Source: Pseudomonadota bacterium
GTDB lineage: Bacteria > Pseudomonadota > Gammaproteobacteria > Steroidobacterales > Steroidobacteraceae
NCBI GenBank assembly: GCA_021820785.1
Contig: JAKADE010000148.1
Location: 1-6,826 of the forward strand
DNA: 6,826 nucleotides
Direction: 5' to 3'
Shown here: positions 1-6,692 of the stretch, one piece after another
Numbering within the stretch: the stretch's first letter is position 1
How the letters are laid out: each line of letters starts with the position of its first letter
Notes under the pieces: generated by a model
Databases searched by the model: none
What the model was told of the DNA's origin: nothing
Seen by the model: the letters and a program-made list of their open reading frames with translations, nothing else
Position numbers and translations under genes: made by a program

Positions 1-1390
1 CGCCGGCGAGGATCTCATCGAGCAGCTCGACGCCGCGGGTCGAGCCGATGCGACACGGGGTGCATTTGCCGCAGGACTCCACGGCACAGAAGTGCATCGC
101 GTAACGCGCCATGCGCGCCATGTCCACGGTGTCGTCGAACGCGACGATGCCGCCGTGGCCGAGCATCGCGCCGCTCGCGGCGAGCACCTCGTAATCGACC
201 GGCAGATCGAACTGCGCGGCCGGCACGTACGCCCCGAGCGGACCGCCGACCTGCACGGCGCGGATCGGTCGGCCACTCGCCGAGCCGCCGCCGTAATCGT
301 AGAGCAGCTCGCGCAGCGTCAGACCAAACGCGCGCTCGATCAGTCCGCCGCGCTTGATGTTGCCGGCGAGCTGCAGCGGCAGCGTACCGCGCGACTTGCC
401 GGTGCCGAAATCGGCGTAGAACTGCGCGCCGCGCTCGAGGATCAGCGGCACGGTGCCCAGCGTGATGACGTTGTTGACCACCGTGGGGCGGCCGAACAGG
501 CCCCGCACCGCCGGCAACGGCGGGCGCACGCGCACCTCTCCGCGCCGGCCCTCCAGGCTCTCGAGCATGGAGGTCTCCTCGCCGCAGATGTATGCGCCCG
601 CCCCGAGGCGCACCTCGAGCTCGAAGCGCTGTCCGCTGCCGAGCACGTCGCTGCCGAGATATCCGGCCTCGTAGGCGGCCGCGATGGCCTGGGTCAGCGT
701 GCGCCAGGCGTGCGGGTATTCGGCCCGCAGATAGATGTAGCCCTGGGTCGCGCCGACGGCGATGCCGGCAATGGTCATGCCCTCGATCAGGCTGAGCGGG
801 TCGCCCTCCATCAGCATGCGGTCGGAGAACGTGCCGGAGTCGCCTTCATCGGCGTTGCAGGTGACGTACTTCTGGCCCGTCGGCTGCTCGAGCACCGTCT
901 TCCACTTGATGCCGGTCGGAAACGCCGCCCCGCCGCGCCCGCGCAGCCCGGAGCGGGTGATCTGCTCGACGATGGCCGCGGGGTCCATCGACAGTGCGCG
1001 GCGCAGTCCCGCGTAGCCGCCGTGCGCCAGATAATCCGCGACGCTGCACGGATCCGTGATGCCGACCCGTTGGAACGTCAGGCGCTGCTGGCCGCTGAAC
1101 CACGGCAGCGATTCGATCGACCCGAGCGCGAGGCGGTGCGCACCGCCCTCGAGCCAGCCGGCCTCGAACAGGCCGGGGACATCCGCGGCGCAGACCGGTC
1201 CGTAGGCGAGCCGGCCACGCGGGCCGTCCACTTCCACCAGCGGCTCGAGCCAGTAGGCGCCCCGCGATCCGTTACGCACCACCTTGACGTCGAGGCGGCG
1301 CGCACTCGCCTCGCGGCGGATCGCGCGGCAGACCGCTTCGGCACCGAGCGCGAGCGCGCCGGAGTCACCCGGGACGTAGAGGGTGGTCAT
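1..1390 (-). CDS. fdsB: NAD-dependent formate dehydrogenase beta subunit (NuoF-like), C-terminus cut by window edge
   Basis: This is the diaphorase subunit of a soluble, molybdenum- or tungsten-dependent formate dehydrogenase. It takes electrons from the catalytic subunit and reduces NAD+ at an FMN site. 463 codons are visible, read by me from the reverse complement; the stop lies beyond the left edge. Residues about 1-115 look like the degenerate thioredoxin-like domain that FdsB carries in front of the NuoF core. The core follows: GRGGAAFPTG at 151-160 and NADEGDSGTFSDR at 179-191 (FMN/NADH site), GAGAYICGEETSMLE at 264-278, then an SLBB-like region. SCGKCTPCR at 439-447 supplies three ligands of a [4Fe-4S] cluster (Cys440, 443, 446); the fourth Cys should lie just outside. 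The ATG overlaps the fdsG stop as ATGA, implying translational coupling. HoxF or complex I NuoF are alternatives, but the N-terminal domain, the fdsG partner and the adjacent S-formylglutathione hydrolase favour FdsB. Confidence 0.9.
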   Translation of the reverse strand, partial: MTTLYVPGDSGALALGAEAVCRAIRREASARRLDVKVVRNGSRGAYWLEPLVEVDGPRGRLAYGPVCAADVPGLFEAGWLEGGAHRLALGSIESLPWFSGQQRLTFQRVGITDPCSVADYLAHGGYAGLRRALSMDPAAIVEQITRSGLRGRGGAAFPTGIKWKTVLEQPTGQKYVTCNADEGDSGTFSDRMLMEGDPLSLIEGMTIAGIAVGATQGYIYLRAEYPHAWRTLTQAIAAAYEAGYLGSDVLGSGQRFELEVRLGAGAYICGEETSMLESLEGRRGEVRVRPPLPAVRGLFGRPTVVNNVITLGTVPLILERGAQFYADFGTGKSRGTLPLQLAGNIKRGGLIERAFGLTLRELLYDYGGGSASGRPIRAVQVGGPLGAYVPAAQFDLPVDYEVLAASGAMLGHGGIVAFDDTVDMARMARYAMHFCAVESCGKCTPCRIGSTRGVELLDEILAG

Positions 1391-1878
1391 TGCGCACCGC
1401 CTGCGCCGGCTGCGGCCTCCTCGAGCAGCGCATCGAGGCGCTGCGGCGTGACCCGTCCGTGCGGCTGGCCATCGAGCAGCAGCGCCGGGGAACAGGCACA
1501 CAGGCCGAGGCAGTAGACCGGTTCGAGCGAGAAGCGGCCGTCGGACGTCGAGCCGTGCAACGGCACCCCGAGACGCGCCTCGGCGTGCGCAGCGAGCGCA
1601 TCGGCACCCATGGCCTGACAGGACTCGGCGCGGCACAGTTTCAGCACGTGCCGGCCCGGCGGTGAACTGCGGAAGTGATGATAGAAGGTGAGCACCCCGT
1701 GCACTTCCGCCCGCGACAGGTTCAGTCCGTCGGCGATCGGCCCGATGGCCTCCGGCGGGACGAATCCGAACGCACCCTGGACGGCGTGCAACACCTCGAG
1801 CAACGGCCCCGGACGGTCCTTGAACTGCGCAAGAATCCGGCGGACCTCGTGCTCCGAATCGAGCCCTGATGTCTGCAT
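1387..1878 (-). CDS. fdsG: NAD-dependent formate dehydrogenase gamma subunit (NuoE-like)
   Basis: This is a small [2Fe-2S] electron-transfer subunit that works with FdsB in the cytoplasmic formate dehydrogenase. The protein is 163 aa from ATG 1878, or 165 aa from an in-frame GTG at 1884, within the usual length for FdsG/NuoE. An N-terminal helical region (GPLLEVLHAVQGAFGFVP) and the family sequence VHGVLTFYHHF precede the thioredoxin-like domain. Counting from the GTG, the cluster ligands are Cys84 and Cys89 (CRAESC) and Cys125 and Cys129 (CLGLC), the C-x4-C and C-x3-C spacing of the NuoE family. I prefer the ATG because GAG lies five bases before it and the GTG has no Shine-Dalgarno; a -10-like TATACT ends only eight bases before the ATG. 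The stop overlaps the start of fdsB by four bases. NuoE and HoxE are related alternatives; gene context supports FdsG. Confidence 0.9.
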   Translation of the reverse strand: MQTSGLDSEHEVRRILAQFKDRPGPLLEVLHAVQGAFGFVPPEAIGPIADGLNLSRAEVHGVLTFYHHFRSSPPGRHVLKLCRAESCQAMGADALAAHAEARLGVPLHGSTSDGRFSLEPVYCLGLCACSPALLLDGQPHGRVTPQRLDALLEEAAAGAGGAQ

Positions 1879-1886
1879 GGCCACTC

Positions 1887-1892
1887 AGTATA
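1887..1892 (-). promoter_or_regulatory. candidate -10 hexamer (TATACT) for fdsGB
   Basis: On the minus strand TATACT matches the sigma-70 consensus TATAAT at five of six positions and stands out in a very GC-rich intergenic region. At 16-19 bases upstream I see no TTGACA-like hexamer, so if used it would be weak or activator-dependent. Normal spacing would put transcription start at about 1878-1881, on or next to the ATG of fdsG. In Cupriavidus the fds operon is known to be controlled by a LysR-type activator; I could not identify an operator here. Confidence 0.35.
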
Positions 1893-1904
1893 CGACCGGG
1901 GGCG

Positions 1905-1927
1905 CCCGACGGGGCACCCGACGGGGC
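1905..1927. repeat. short tandem repeat in front of fdsG (two 11-bp copies, 12-bp period)
   Basis: On the plus strand CCCGACGGGGC occurs at 1905-1915 and again, identical, at 1917-1927, separated by one base. It lies just upstream of the candidate -10 of fdsG, where -35 or activator contacts would be expected. It may be a binding site or only GC-rich low-complexity sequence. Confidence 0.5.
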
Positions 1928-1932
1928 GAGCC

Positions 1933-1951
1933 GGCGCCGACGGCGGGCGCC
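1933..1951. repeat. inverted repeat between S-formylglutathione hydrolase and fdsG
   Basis: GGCGCC at 1933-1938 and GGCGCC at 1946-1951 can pair as a 6-bp all-GC stem with a 7-base loop. In the direction of transcription it lies about 35 bases after the hydrolase stop codon. No T-run follows it on the minus strand, so it is not a typical intrinsic terminator. It could slow polymerase, protect a 3' end, or be an operator. Each arm is itself palindromic. Confidence 0.4.
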
Positions 1952-1986
1952 TGTTCACTTTTCGATACGGCGAGGCTCGCCCGGCG

Positions 1987-2844
1987 CTAGCCGTTCAGGA
2001 TCCGCAGATGATGGCGCAGGTGATCCTCGATCAGCCCCGCGATGAAGTAATAGCCGTGATCGTAGCCTTCGTGGCGGCGCAGCGTGAGCTTCAGCCCGCT
2101 CTGTTGGCAGGCCTTCTCGAGCAGGTGCGGGTGCAGCTGCTCGGCGAGGTACGGGTCGGCGAGCCCCTGATCGACCAGCAGCGCCGTGCGGTGCGCCCCG
2201 TCCTGCACCCGCGCGGCGATCTCGGTGGCGTCGTACTCGGCCCACTGGCCGTGATCGGGGCCGAGATAGCCGGTGAAGGCCTTCTGTCCCCACGGGCACT
2301 GACGCGGCGCGCTGATGGGCGCGAACGCCGAGATCGAGCGATAGATCTGCGGGTTGCGCAGCCCGAGCACGAGCGCCCCGTGACCGCCCATGGAGTGGCC
2401 GAAGATGCCCGTGCGGGCCGGATCGGCCGGAAAATGCGCACTGATCAGGGCACGCAGTTCCTCGGTGACGTAGCTGTACATGCGAAAATGCTTCGACCAG
2501 GGCGCCTCGGTCGCATCGAGATAGAACCCGGCGCCGACGCCGAAGTCCCATGAGGCGCTCTCCCCGGGCAGATTCAGTCCGCGCGGGCTGGTATCCGGTG
2601 CGACCAGCATCACGCCGAGCTCGGCGGCCATGCGCTGCGCGCCCGCCTTGATCATGAACGTCTCTTCGGTGCAGGTCAGGCCGGCGAGGTAATACAGAAC
2701 CGGCACCGCCCCGCGCGCCGCCTGCGGCGGCGTGAACACCGCAAAGCGCATCGCGCTCTGCGTGCTCGCTGACTGGTGACGGTAAAAGCCGACGGTGCCG
2801 CCGAAGCAGCGGTGCTGACTGATCGTCTCGAAGGGTTCGCTCAT
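1987..2844 (-). CDS. frmB/fghA: S-formylglutathione hydrolase
   Basis: This is a cytoplasmic serine hydrolase of the esterase D family. It hydrolyses S-formylglutathione to formate and glutathione, the second step of glutathione-dependent formaldehyde oxidation. The 285-aa length is normal for the family, with an alpha/beta-hydrolase fold throughout. The nucleophile is Ser151 in the elbow GHSMGGHGAL (149-158). Asp230 (DQGLADPYL) and His263 (GYDHGYYF) fit the rest of the triad by spacing relative to human esterase D. LAGLTCTEETF (53-63) carries the conserved Cys58, and SPRGLNLPGE (86-95) is also typical. GAGGAG lies six to seven bases before the ATG, which supports this start. The stop is TAG. 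The gene starts 47 bases after the efflux lipoprotein gene and is followed by fdsG, so its product formate is the substrate of the next enzyme. The partner formaldehyde dehydrogenase (frmA/adhC) is not in the window. Symbol usage varies (frmB, fghA, yeiG); the function is clear. Confidence 0.95.
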   Translation of the reverse strand: MSEPFETISQHRCFGGTVGFYRHQSASTQSAMRFAVFTPPQAARGAVPVLYYLAGLTCTEETFMIKAGAQRMAAELGVMLVAPDTSPRGLNLPGESASWDFGVGAGFYLDATEAPWSKHFRMYSYVTEELRALISAHFPADPARTGIFGHSMGGHGALVLGLRNPQIYRSISAFAPISAPRQCPWGQKAFTGYLGPDHGQWAEYDATEIAARVQDGAHRTALLVDQGLADPYLAEQLHPHLLEKACQQSGLKLTLRRHEGYDHGYYFIAGLIEDHLRHHLRILNG

Positions 2845-2891
2845 CGTTTGCTCCTCATCGGCGGTTCATCGCAGCGCTCGCGCCCCTGCGC

Positions 2892-4406
2892 TCAGTCGTG
2901 CCGGGCGGTGCGCCCCGCGGCCATCAGGTGCGTGCTCTGCCAACCGCCGCCCAGCGCCTTGTACAGACGGACCAGATCCAGCGACACGGCCGTCGTGGCG
3001 CTCGCCAGCGCCAGCTCGCTCTGCTGTTCGGTGCGCTCCGCATCAAGCACCACGATGAAGTTGGCGACGCCGCTGGTGTAGCGCTGACGGGCCAGCGCGA
3101 GGGCGTTGCGGCTCGAGCGCACGGCCGCCTCGAGCGCCACGCGCTGGCGCTGATCGGCGCCGTAGGCGGCAAGCGTATCCTCGACCTGATTCAGCGCATT
3201 GAGCACCGTGCGCGCATACGCCACGGCCGCCTGCTTGGCCTGCAGCCGCCGCAGGTGCACGGTGGCGCGGATGCGCCCGCCCTCGAAGATCGGCAGGTCG
3301 ATTGCCGGACCGAAGCTCGCGAAGTGGCTCGCCGTATCGACGAGCTGGCTCAGCCCCTGGGACTGAAAGCCGCCGCCGGCCGTGAGCGTGATGCGCGGGA
3401 AGAATTCCGAGACTGCCACACCGATCTCGGCGGTCGCGGCGTGCAGGTTGGCCTCCGCGGCAAGAATGTCCGGACGGCGGCGCAGCAGATCGGACGGCAG
3501 GCCGATCGGCACCACCGGCGGCACCGGCGGCACCGGCCTCGCGTGCACCAGCTCGGCACGCAGCGCCTCCGGCGGACGGGCCATGAGCTTGCTCAGCTGG
3601 TTGATGTCGAGCGTGATCTGCTCATTGGCGATCGGCAGCTGCGCGCGGGTGGTATTGAGCTCCGTGGCGGCGTTCTGCACATCGAGGTTGGAAGTCAGAC
3701 CGGCGTCATAACGGTCGCGCGTCAGTTTCAGCAGCGCGCGCTGCGTCGCGAGCGTGCGCTCGAGGATCGCTTTGCGCATCTGCGCCCCGCGCAGCTCCAT
3801 GTAGGTCTGCGCCACATCGCTCGCCATGGTGAGCGCCACGCCGCGCGCATCGTATACCGCAGCCTCGGTTTGCGCATTGGCAGCCTCGACCGCCCGGCGC
3901 GTGCCGCCGAACAGGTCAAGTCCCCAGGACAGTCCGAGCCCGAGCTGATACTGGTTGTACGGGTTGGTGATGCTTGGCGGCAGTCCGGGAAACCTGCCGC
4001 TGAAGAGGAAGCCGTTCGGCGTGTTGGTACTCACCCGCTGACGACTCCACGAGGCGTTGGCCGAAAGGCTCGGCCAGAGCGCCCCGGAGAGCACCTGGGT
4101 CTGCGCCTCCGCCTCGCGCACCCGCAGCACCGCCTCGCGCACGTCCAGGTTCTGCGCAGCCGACTGGCGCACCAGCGTGCTGAGCAGCGGATCGTGGAAC
4201 TCGGTCCACCAGGCGATGCTCGCCGGCTCGCGCGTGCTGACGTGCGAGGCGCCCTCGGTGCCGTTGCGCTCTGCGGTCGCCGACCAGTGCGCCGGAACGT
4301 GGCCCTTGGGCCTGACGAAGTTCGGCCCGACGGCACAGCCGCCAAGCAGCAGCGCGGCAGCGGCGGCCAGTGCGCCCGGGGAACGGATGGAGGTGAAGCG
4401 GGGCAT
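2892..4406 (-). CDS. NodT/OprM-family outer-membrane efflux lipoprotein
   Basis: This is the TolC-like outer-membrane channel of a tripartite exporter, 504 aa. Residues 1-23 are a lipoprotein signal peptide: basic start, alanine/leucine core, lipobox LGGC with Cys24 as the lipidated residue, followed by the family hallmark AVGPNFVRP. Two outer-membrane efflux repeats follow, roughly 75-275 and 305-490, mostly long helices. Recognisable family motifs are WGLDLFGG (161-168), LPSDLLRRRPDILAAEANL (303-321), LPIFEGGRIRA (371-381) and LVRLYKALGGGW (478-489). A proline/valine linker (291-300) joins the repeats. AGGG lies eight bases before the ATG, and the gene begins 30 bases after the second permease, so it very likely belongs to the ABC-2 operon and serves as its outer-membrane exit. 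Many NodT proteins pair with RND pumps; the neighbours here argue for an ABC partner. The substrate is unknown. Confidence 0.93.
   Translation of the reverse strand: MPRFTSIRSPGALAAAAALLLGGCAVGPNFVRPKGHVPAHWSATAERNGTEGASHVSTREPASIAWWTEFHDPLLSTLVRQSAAQNLDVREAVLRVREAEAQTQVLSGALWPSLSANASWSRQRVSTNTPNGFLFSGRFPGLPPSITNPYNQYQLGLGLSWGLDLFGGTRRAVEAANAQTEAAVYDARGVALTMASDVAQTYMELRGAQMRKAILERTLATQRALLKLTRDRYDAGLTSNLDVQNAATELNTTRAQLPIANEQITLDINQLSKLMARPPEALRAELVHARPVPPVPPVVPIGLPSDLLRRRPDILAAEANLHAATAEIGVAVSEFFPRITLTAGGGFQSQGLSQLVDTASHFASFGPAIDLPIFEGGRIRATVHLRRLQAKQAAVAYARTVLNALNQVEDTLAAYGADQRQRVALEAAVRSSRNALALARQRYTSGVANFIVVLDAERTEQQSELALASATTAVSLDLVRLYKALGGGWQSTHLMAAGRTARHD
3513..3537. repeat. 9-bp in-frame tandem repeat coding a Pro-Val linker
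   Basis: CACCGGCGG occurs at 3513-3521 and 3522-3530, with a partial third copy CACCGGC at 3531-3537. In the efflux lipoprotein it encodes repeated Pro-Val-Pro triplets in the linker between the two halves. Copy-number change would keep the frame and only alter linker length. Confidence 0.6.
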
Positions 4407-4436
4407 ACGGCAATCCCTATTTCTGTGTCACGGTGG

Positions 4437-5558
4437 TCATTGCAGTCGATGACGGAACATCCACGAAGCGGCGCTGAGCGTGACCACGGCCATCAGCGCC
4501 AGGGGCCACAGATCCGGCAGCAGCAGCCGGGGACCTGCGCCCTCCAGATACACCCGCTGGGCGATGTCGATAGCGTAGCGCAGCGGGTTGATCCGAGTGA
4601 AGTACTGCAGAACACGCGGCATATTGGCGATCGGGGTGGTCAGGCCCGAGAGCAGCGTGAACGGCATCAGCAGCACGAACGAGTAGAGCATCGCCTGCTG
4701 CATCGTATAGGACAGTGCGGAGACTACCAGCCCGATGCCCACAGCCGCGAGCACGAACAGTACGAGTCCGCCGTAAAGGACAGCGAAGGATCCCTCGAAC
4801 GGGATACGAAACCACAGCTGCGCCACCAGCAGCACACCGCTCGCCTGCGTGATGCCGATCAGCATCGCCGGCAACGCCTTGCCGGCCATGATCTCCGCCG
4901 GACGCATCGGGGTAACGAGCAGCTGATCGAATGTGCCCTGCTCTCGCTCCCGCGCCACCGACATCGCGGTGAGCAGCAGAGTCTGCAGCAGCGTCAGCGT
5001 ACCGATCAGACCCGGAACCATGGCCCAGCGCGTCACGAGATTCGGGTTGAACCATGCCCGTGTGAGCAGACGCACCGGTGGCGGCGGTGCGCCGTGCTCG
5101 GCACGCCAGTGCGCATTGAATGCCGAGATGACCGCCTGCGCGTAGCCGAGCGCAGTATTCGCAGTGTTGGAATTGCGTCCGTCGGCGATCAGCTGCACCT
5201 CGGCCGGCCGACCGGCGGCGAGCCGCCGCGAAAAATCCTGTGGAATGCTGATCGCGAGCAGCGCGCGCCGCGCATCGATCGCGGCGCGCAGATCCCGCTC
5301 GCGGGTCACCGTGGCGACCCGCCGGAACAGTCCGGTCCCGTCGAAGCGGGCGATGAGTGCACTTGCCGCCTCGCCCGAGTCGCGGGCGAACAGCACGTAC
5401 GGCACCCGGTTCAGATCGTAACTGGCCGCATAGCCGAACACGAGGGTCTGCACCAGCACCGGCACCAGCAGACTGAGCCGCGTACGCCGGTCCTTCAGCA
5501 CCGCGAGCAGCTCCTTGCGGGCGAGCGCCACAATGCGCCGCAGTGTCAGCGGAAGCAT
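4437..5558 (-). CDS. ABC-2 type transporter permease, YbhR-like
   Basis: This is an inner-membrane subunit of a multidrug-type ABC exporter, 373 aa, close to the length of E. coli YbhR. A cytoplasmic start containing ARKELLAVLKDRRTR leads into membrane segment 1 (about 28-46). A large periplasmic domain (about 47-175) follows, and then five more hydrophobic segments (about 181-200, 229-249, 257-281, 288-308, 347-366). The signature of the ABC2_membrane_3 family is visible as WFNPNLVTRWAMVPGLI (169-185) and REREQGTFDQLLVTPMRPAE (203-222), the coupling region likely to contact the ATPase. The ATG directly abuts the TGA of the preceding permease; AGAGG nine bases upstream sits inside that gene, so translation is probably coupled. 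It should form a heterodimer with that permease. The substrate cannot be inferred; YbhFSR has been linked to cation and drug efflux in E. coli, which need not hold here. Confidence 0.93.
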   Translation of the reverse strand: MLPLTLRRIVALARKELLAVLKDRRTRLSLLVPVLVQTLVFGYAASYDLNRVPYVLFARDSGEAASALIARFDGTGLFRRVATVTRERDLRAAIDARRALLAISIPQDFSRRLAAGRPAEVQLIADGRNSNTANTALGYAQAVISAFNAHWRAEHGAPPPPVRLLTRAWFNPNLVTRWAMVPGLIGTLTLLQTLLLTAMSVAREREQGTFDQLLVTPMRPAEIMAGKALPAMLIGITQASGVLLVAQLWFRIPFEGSFAVLYGGLVLFVLAAVGIGLVVSALSYTMQQAMLYSFVLLMPFTLLSGLTTPIANMPRVLQYFTRINPLRYAIDIAQRVYLEGAGPRLLLPDLWPLALMAVVTLSAASWMFRHRLQ

Positions 5559-6689
5559 TCAGGCGAGCCTCTTGCGGGTGATGGCACCGAGCGCGAACGC
5601 GAGCGCACCGAGCATGGCGAGCAGCGCGAGCGCATTCGGCACGATCACGGCCCAGACATCGCCGGCGAGAAACGTCGTCTGCAACAATGCCACGTAATAA
5701 CGGGCCGGCAGCAGATATGTGACCACGCGAACCGCCGCGGGCATGCTGCGCAGGTCGAACAGCAGCCCCGAGAGCATGAAGGCGGGCATGAACGTGGCGA
5801 GCAGCGTCACCTGGCTCGCAACCAGCTGGTTCTTGAACGCCGAGGAGATCAGCAGGCCGATGCCGAGTGCCACCAGCACGTACAGCACCGAGCCGGCGAA
5901 CAGCACCGCCACCGAACCGCGCACCGGCACGTGAAACAGGAAGCGTCCGGCGAGCACGCACAACACGAGACCCGCCATGCCGAGCACGAAGTACGGGATG
6001 GTCTTGCCGAGCAGGATTTCCGTGCCGCGCACCGGCGTGACGAACAGCGCCTCGAAGGTGCCGCGCTCCCACTCGCGGGCCACCACCATTGCGGTGAGAA
6101 ACGCTCCGATCAGCGTCATCACCAGCACGATCAGGCCCGGGACGAGGAAATATCGGCTGTCGTTGGCGGCGTTGAACCACAACCGGCTCTGGATCTGCAC
6201 CGGTCCGGCGAGCCCGGGGGCGCGCCCTGCCGACCAGGCCTCGACGACGCCGGTGACGTAGCCCTCGATGATGCGTGCGGTGTTGGCATCGGCGCCGGAG
6301 ACGATCAGCTGCACGCTCGCCCCGCCGCTGCGCACCTGCCGCGCAAACAGCGGCGGCACGGTGAAGATGGCCGAGACGCGCCCGCGAAGGAGCAGCTGCT
6401 CGGCCTGGTGCAGCGAGCTGACGCCGCGCGGGGCAAAGTACGGCGAGAGCTGCAGCCGGCCGATCAAGCTGCCGGCGAGCCCGGAGCCATCCTGATTGAG
6501 CACTGCGATCGGAACATTCTTCACATCGAGCGACAGCCCGTAGCCGAACAGCAGAATGAGGATGACCGGCAGCACCACGCCCATGGCGATACTGGCCGGA
6601 TCGCGGATCATCTGCCGCCACTCCTTGCGCACCAGCGTGCCGATGCGGCCGAGGCGCGCCCGCAGCTCGCTTGACGATGTCCGCTGCAT
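5559..6689 (-). CDS. ABC-2 type transporter permease, YbhS-like
   Basis: This is the first of two inner-membrane permeases of the exporter, 376 aa, matching the usual length of YbhS-type proteins. A cytoplasmic amphipathic start with LVRKEWRQMIRDP (19-31) precedes membrane segment 1 (about 33-50, ending FGYGLSLDVKNVP). A periplasmic domain (about 55-178) follows, then five hydrophobic segments (about 181-203, 230-250, 258-282, 291-310, 346-368). Family signatures are WFNAANDSRYFLVPGLIV (171-188) and REWERGTFEALFVTPVRGTE (205-224). The ATG lies three bases after the stop of the ATP-binding gene, with a strong GGGGGAGG eight bases upstream inside that gene. It resembles the second permease in layout but differs clearly in sequence, so the pair most likely forms a heterodimer. 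Confidence 0.93.
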   Translation of the reverse strand: MQRTSSSELRARLGRIGTLVRKEWRQMIRDPASIAMGVVLPVILILLFGYGLSLDVKNVPIAVLNQDGSGLAGSLIGRLQLSPYFAPRGVSSLHQAEQLLLRGRVSAIFTVPPLFARQVRSGGASVQLIVSGADANTARIIEGYVTGVVEAWSAGRAPGLAGPVQIQSRLWFNAANDSRYFLVPGLIVLVMTLIGAFLTAMVVAREWERGTFEALFVTPVRGTEILLGKTIPYFVLGMAGLVLCVLAGRFLFHVPVRGSVAVLFAGSVLYVLVALGIGLLISSAFKNQLVASQVTLLATFMPAFMLSGLLFDLRSMPAAVRVVTYLLPARYYVALLQTTFLAGDVWAVIVPNALALLAMLGALAFALGAITRKRLA

Positions 6690-6692
6690 GAC

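Noticed and set aside
92..1516. A plus-strand open frame of 474 codons opposite fdsB.
   Set aside because: It is in exact antisense phase with fdsB and open for the same codon-usage reason. The minus-strand reading has unmistakable FMN, NADH and Fe-S motifs, and the plus-strand product has none.
1..1878. Reading the two left-hand genes as complex I nuoE/nuoF.
   Set aside because: The beta subunit carries an extra thioredoxin-like domain in front of the NuoF core, and the upstream neighbour is S-formylglutathione hydrolase rather than nuoD. Formate dehydrogenase fdsG/fdsB fits better, though genes beyond the left edge would settle it.
1885..1986. A small gene in the gap before fdsG.
   Set aside because: I saw no start codon with a ribosome-binding site leading into a convincing short reading frame here.
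2873..2892. A hairpin (AGCGC ... GCGCT) just after the lipoprotein gene as a terminator.
   Set aside because: The stem is only five pairs with a ten-base loop and no T-run follows on the minus strand. In such GC-rich sequence this is expected by chance.
4417..6621. A minus-strand open frame of 734 codons overlapping both permeases in another frame.
   Set aside because: Its product is Arg/Ala-rich with no membrane segments, while the overlapping frames give two clean ABC-2 permeases with start and stop codons that fit each other.
2898..6674. A plus-strand open frame of 1258 codons running antisense across three genes.
   Set aside because: Its codons are the exact reverse complements of the codons of the lipoprotein and both permeases, which all share one phase because the gaps are 30 and 0 bases. 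It stays open simply because the minus-strand genes avoid TTA, CTA and TCA. The translation is low-complexity, rich in Arg, His, Gln and Glu, with no recognisable domain.
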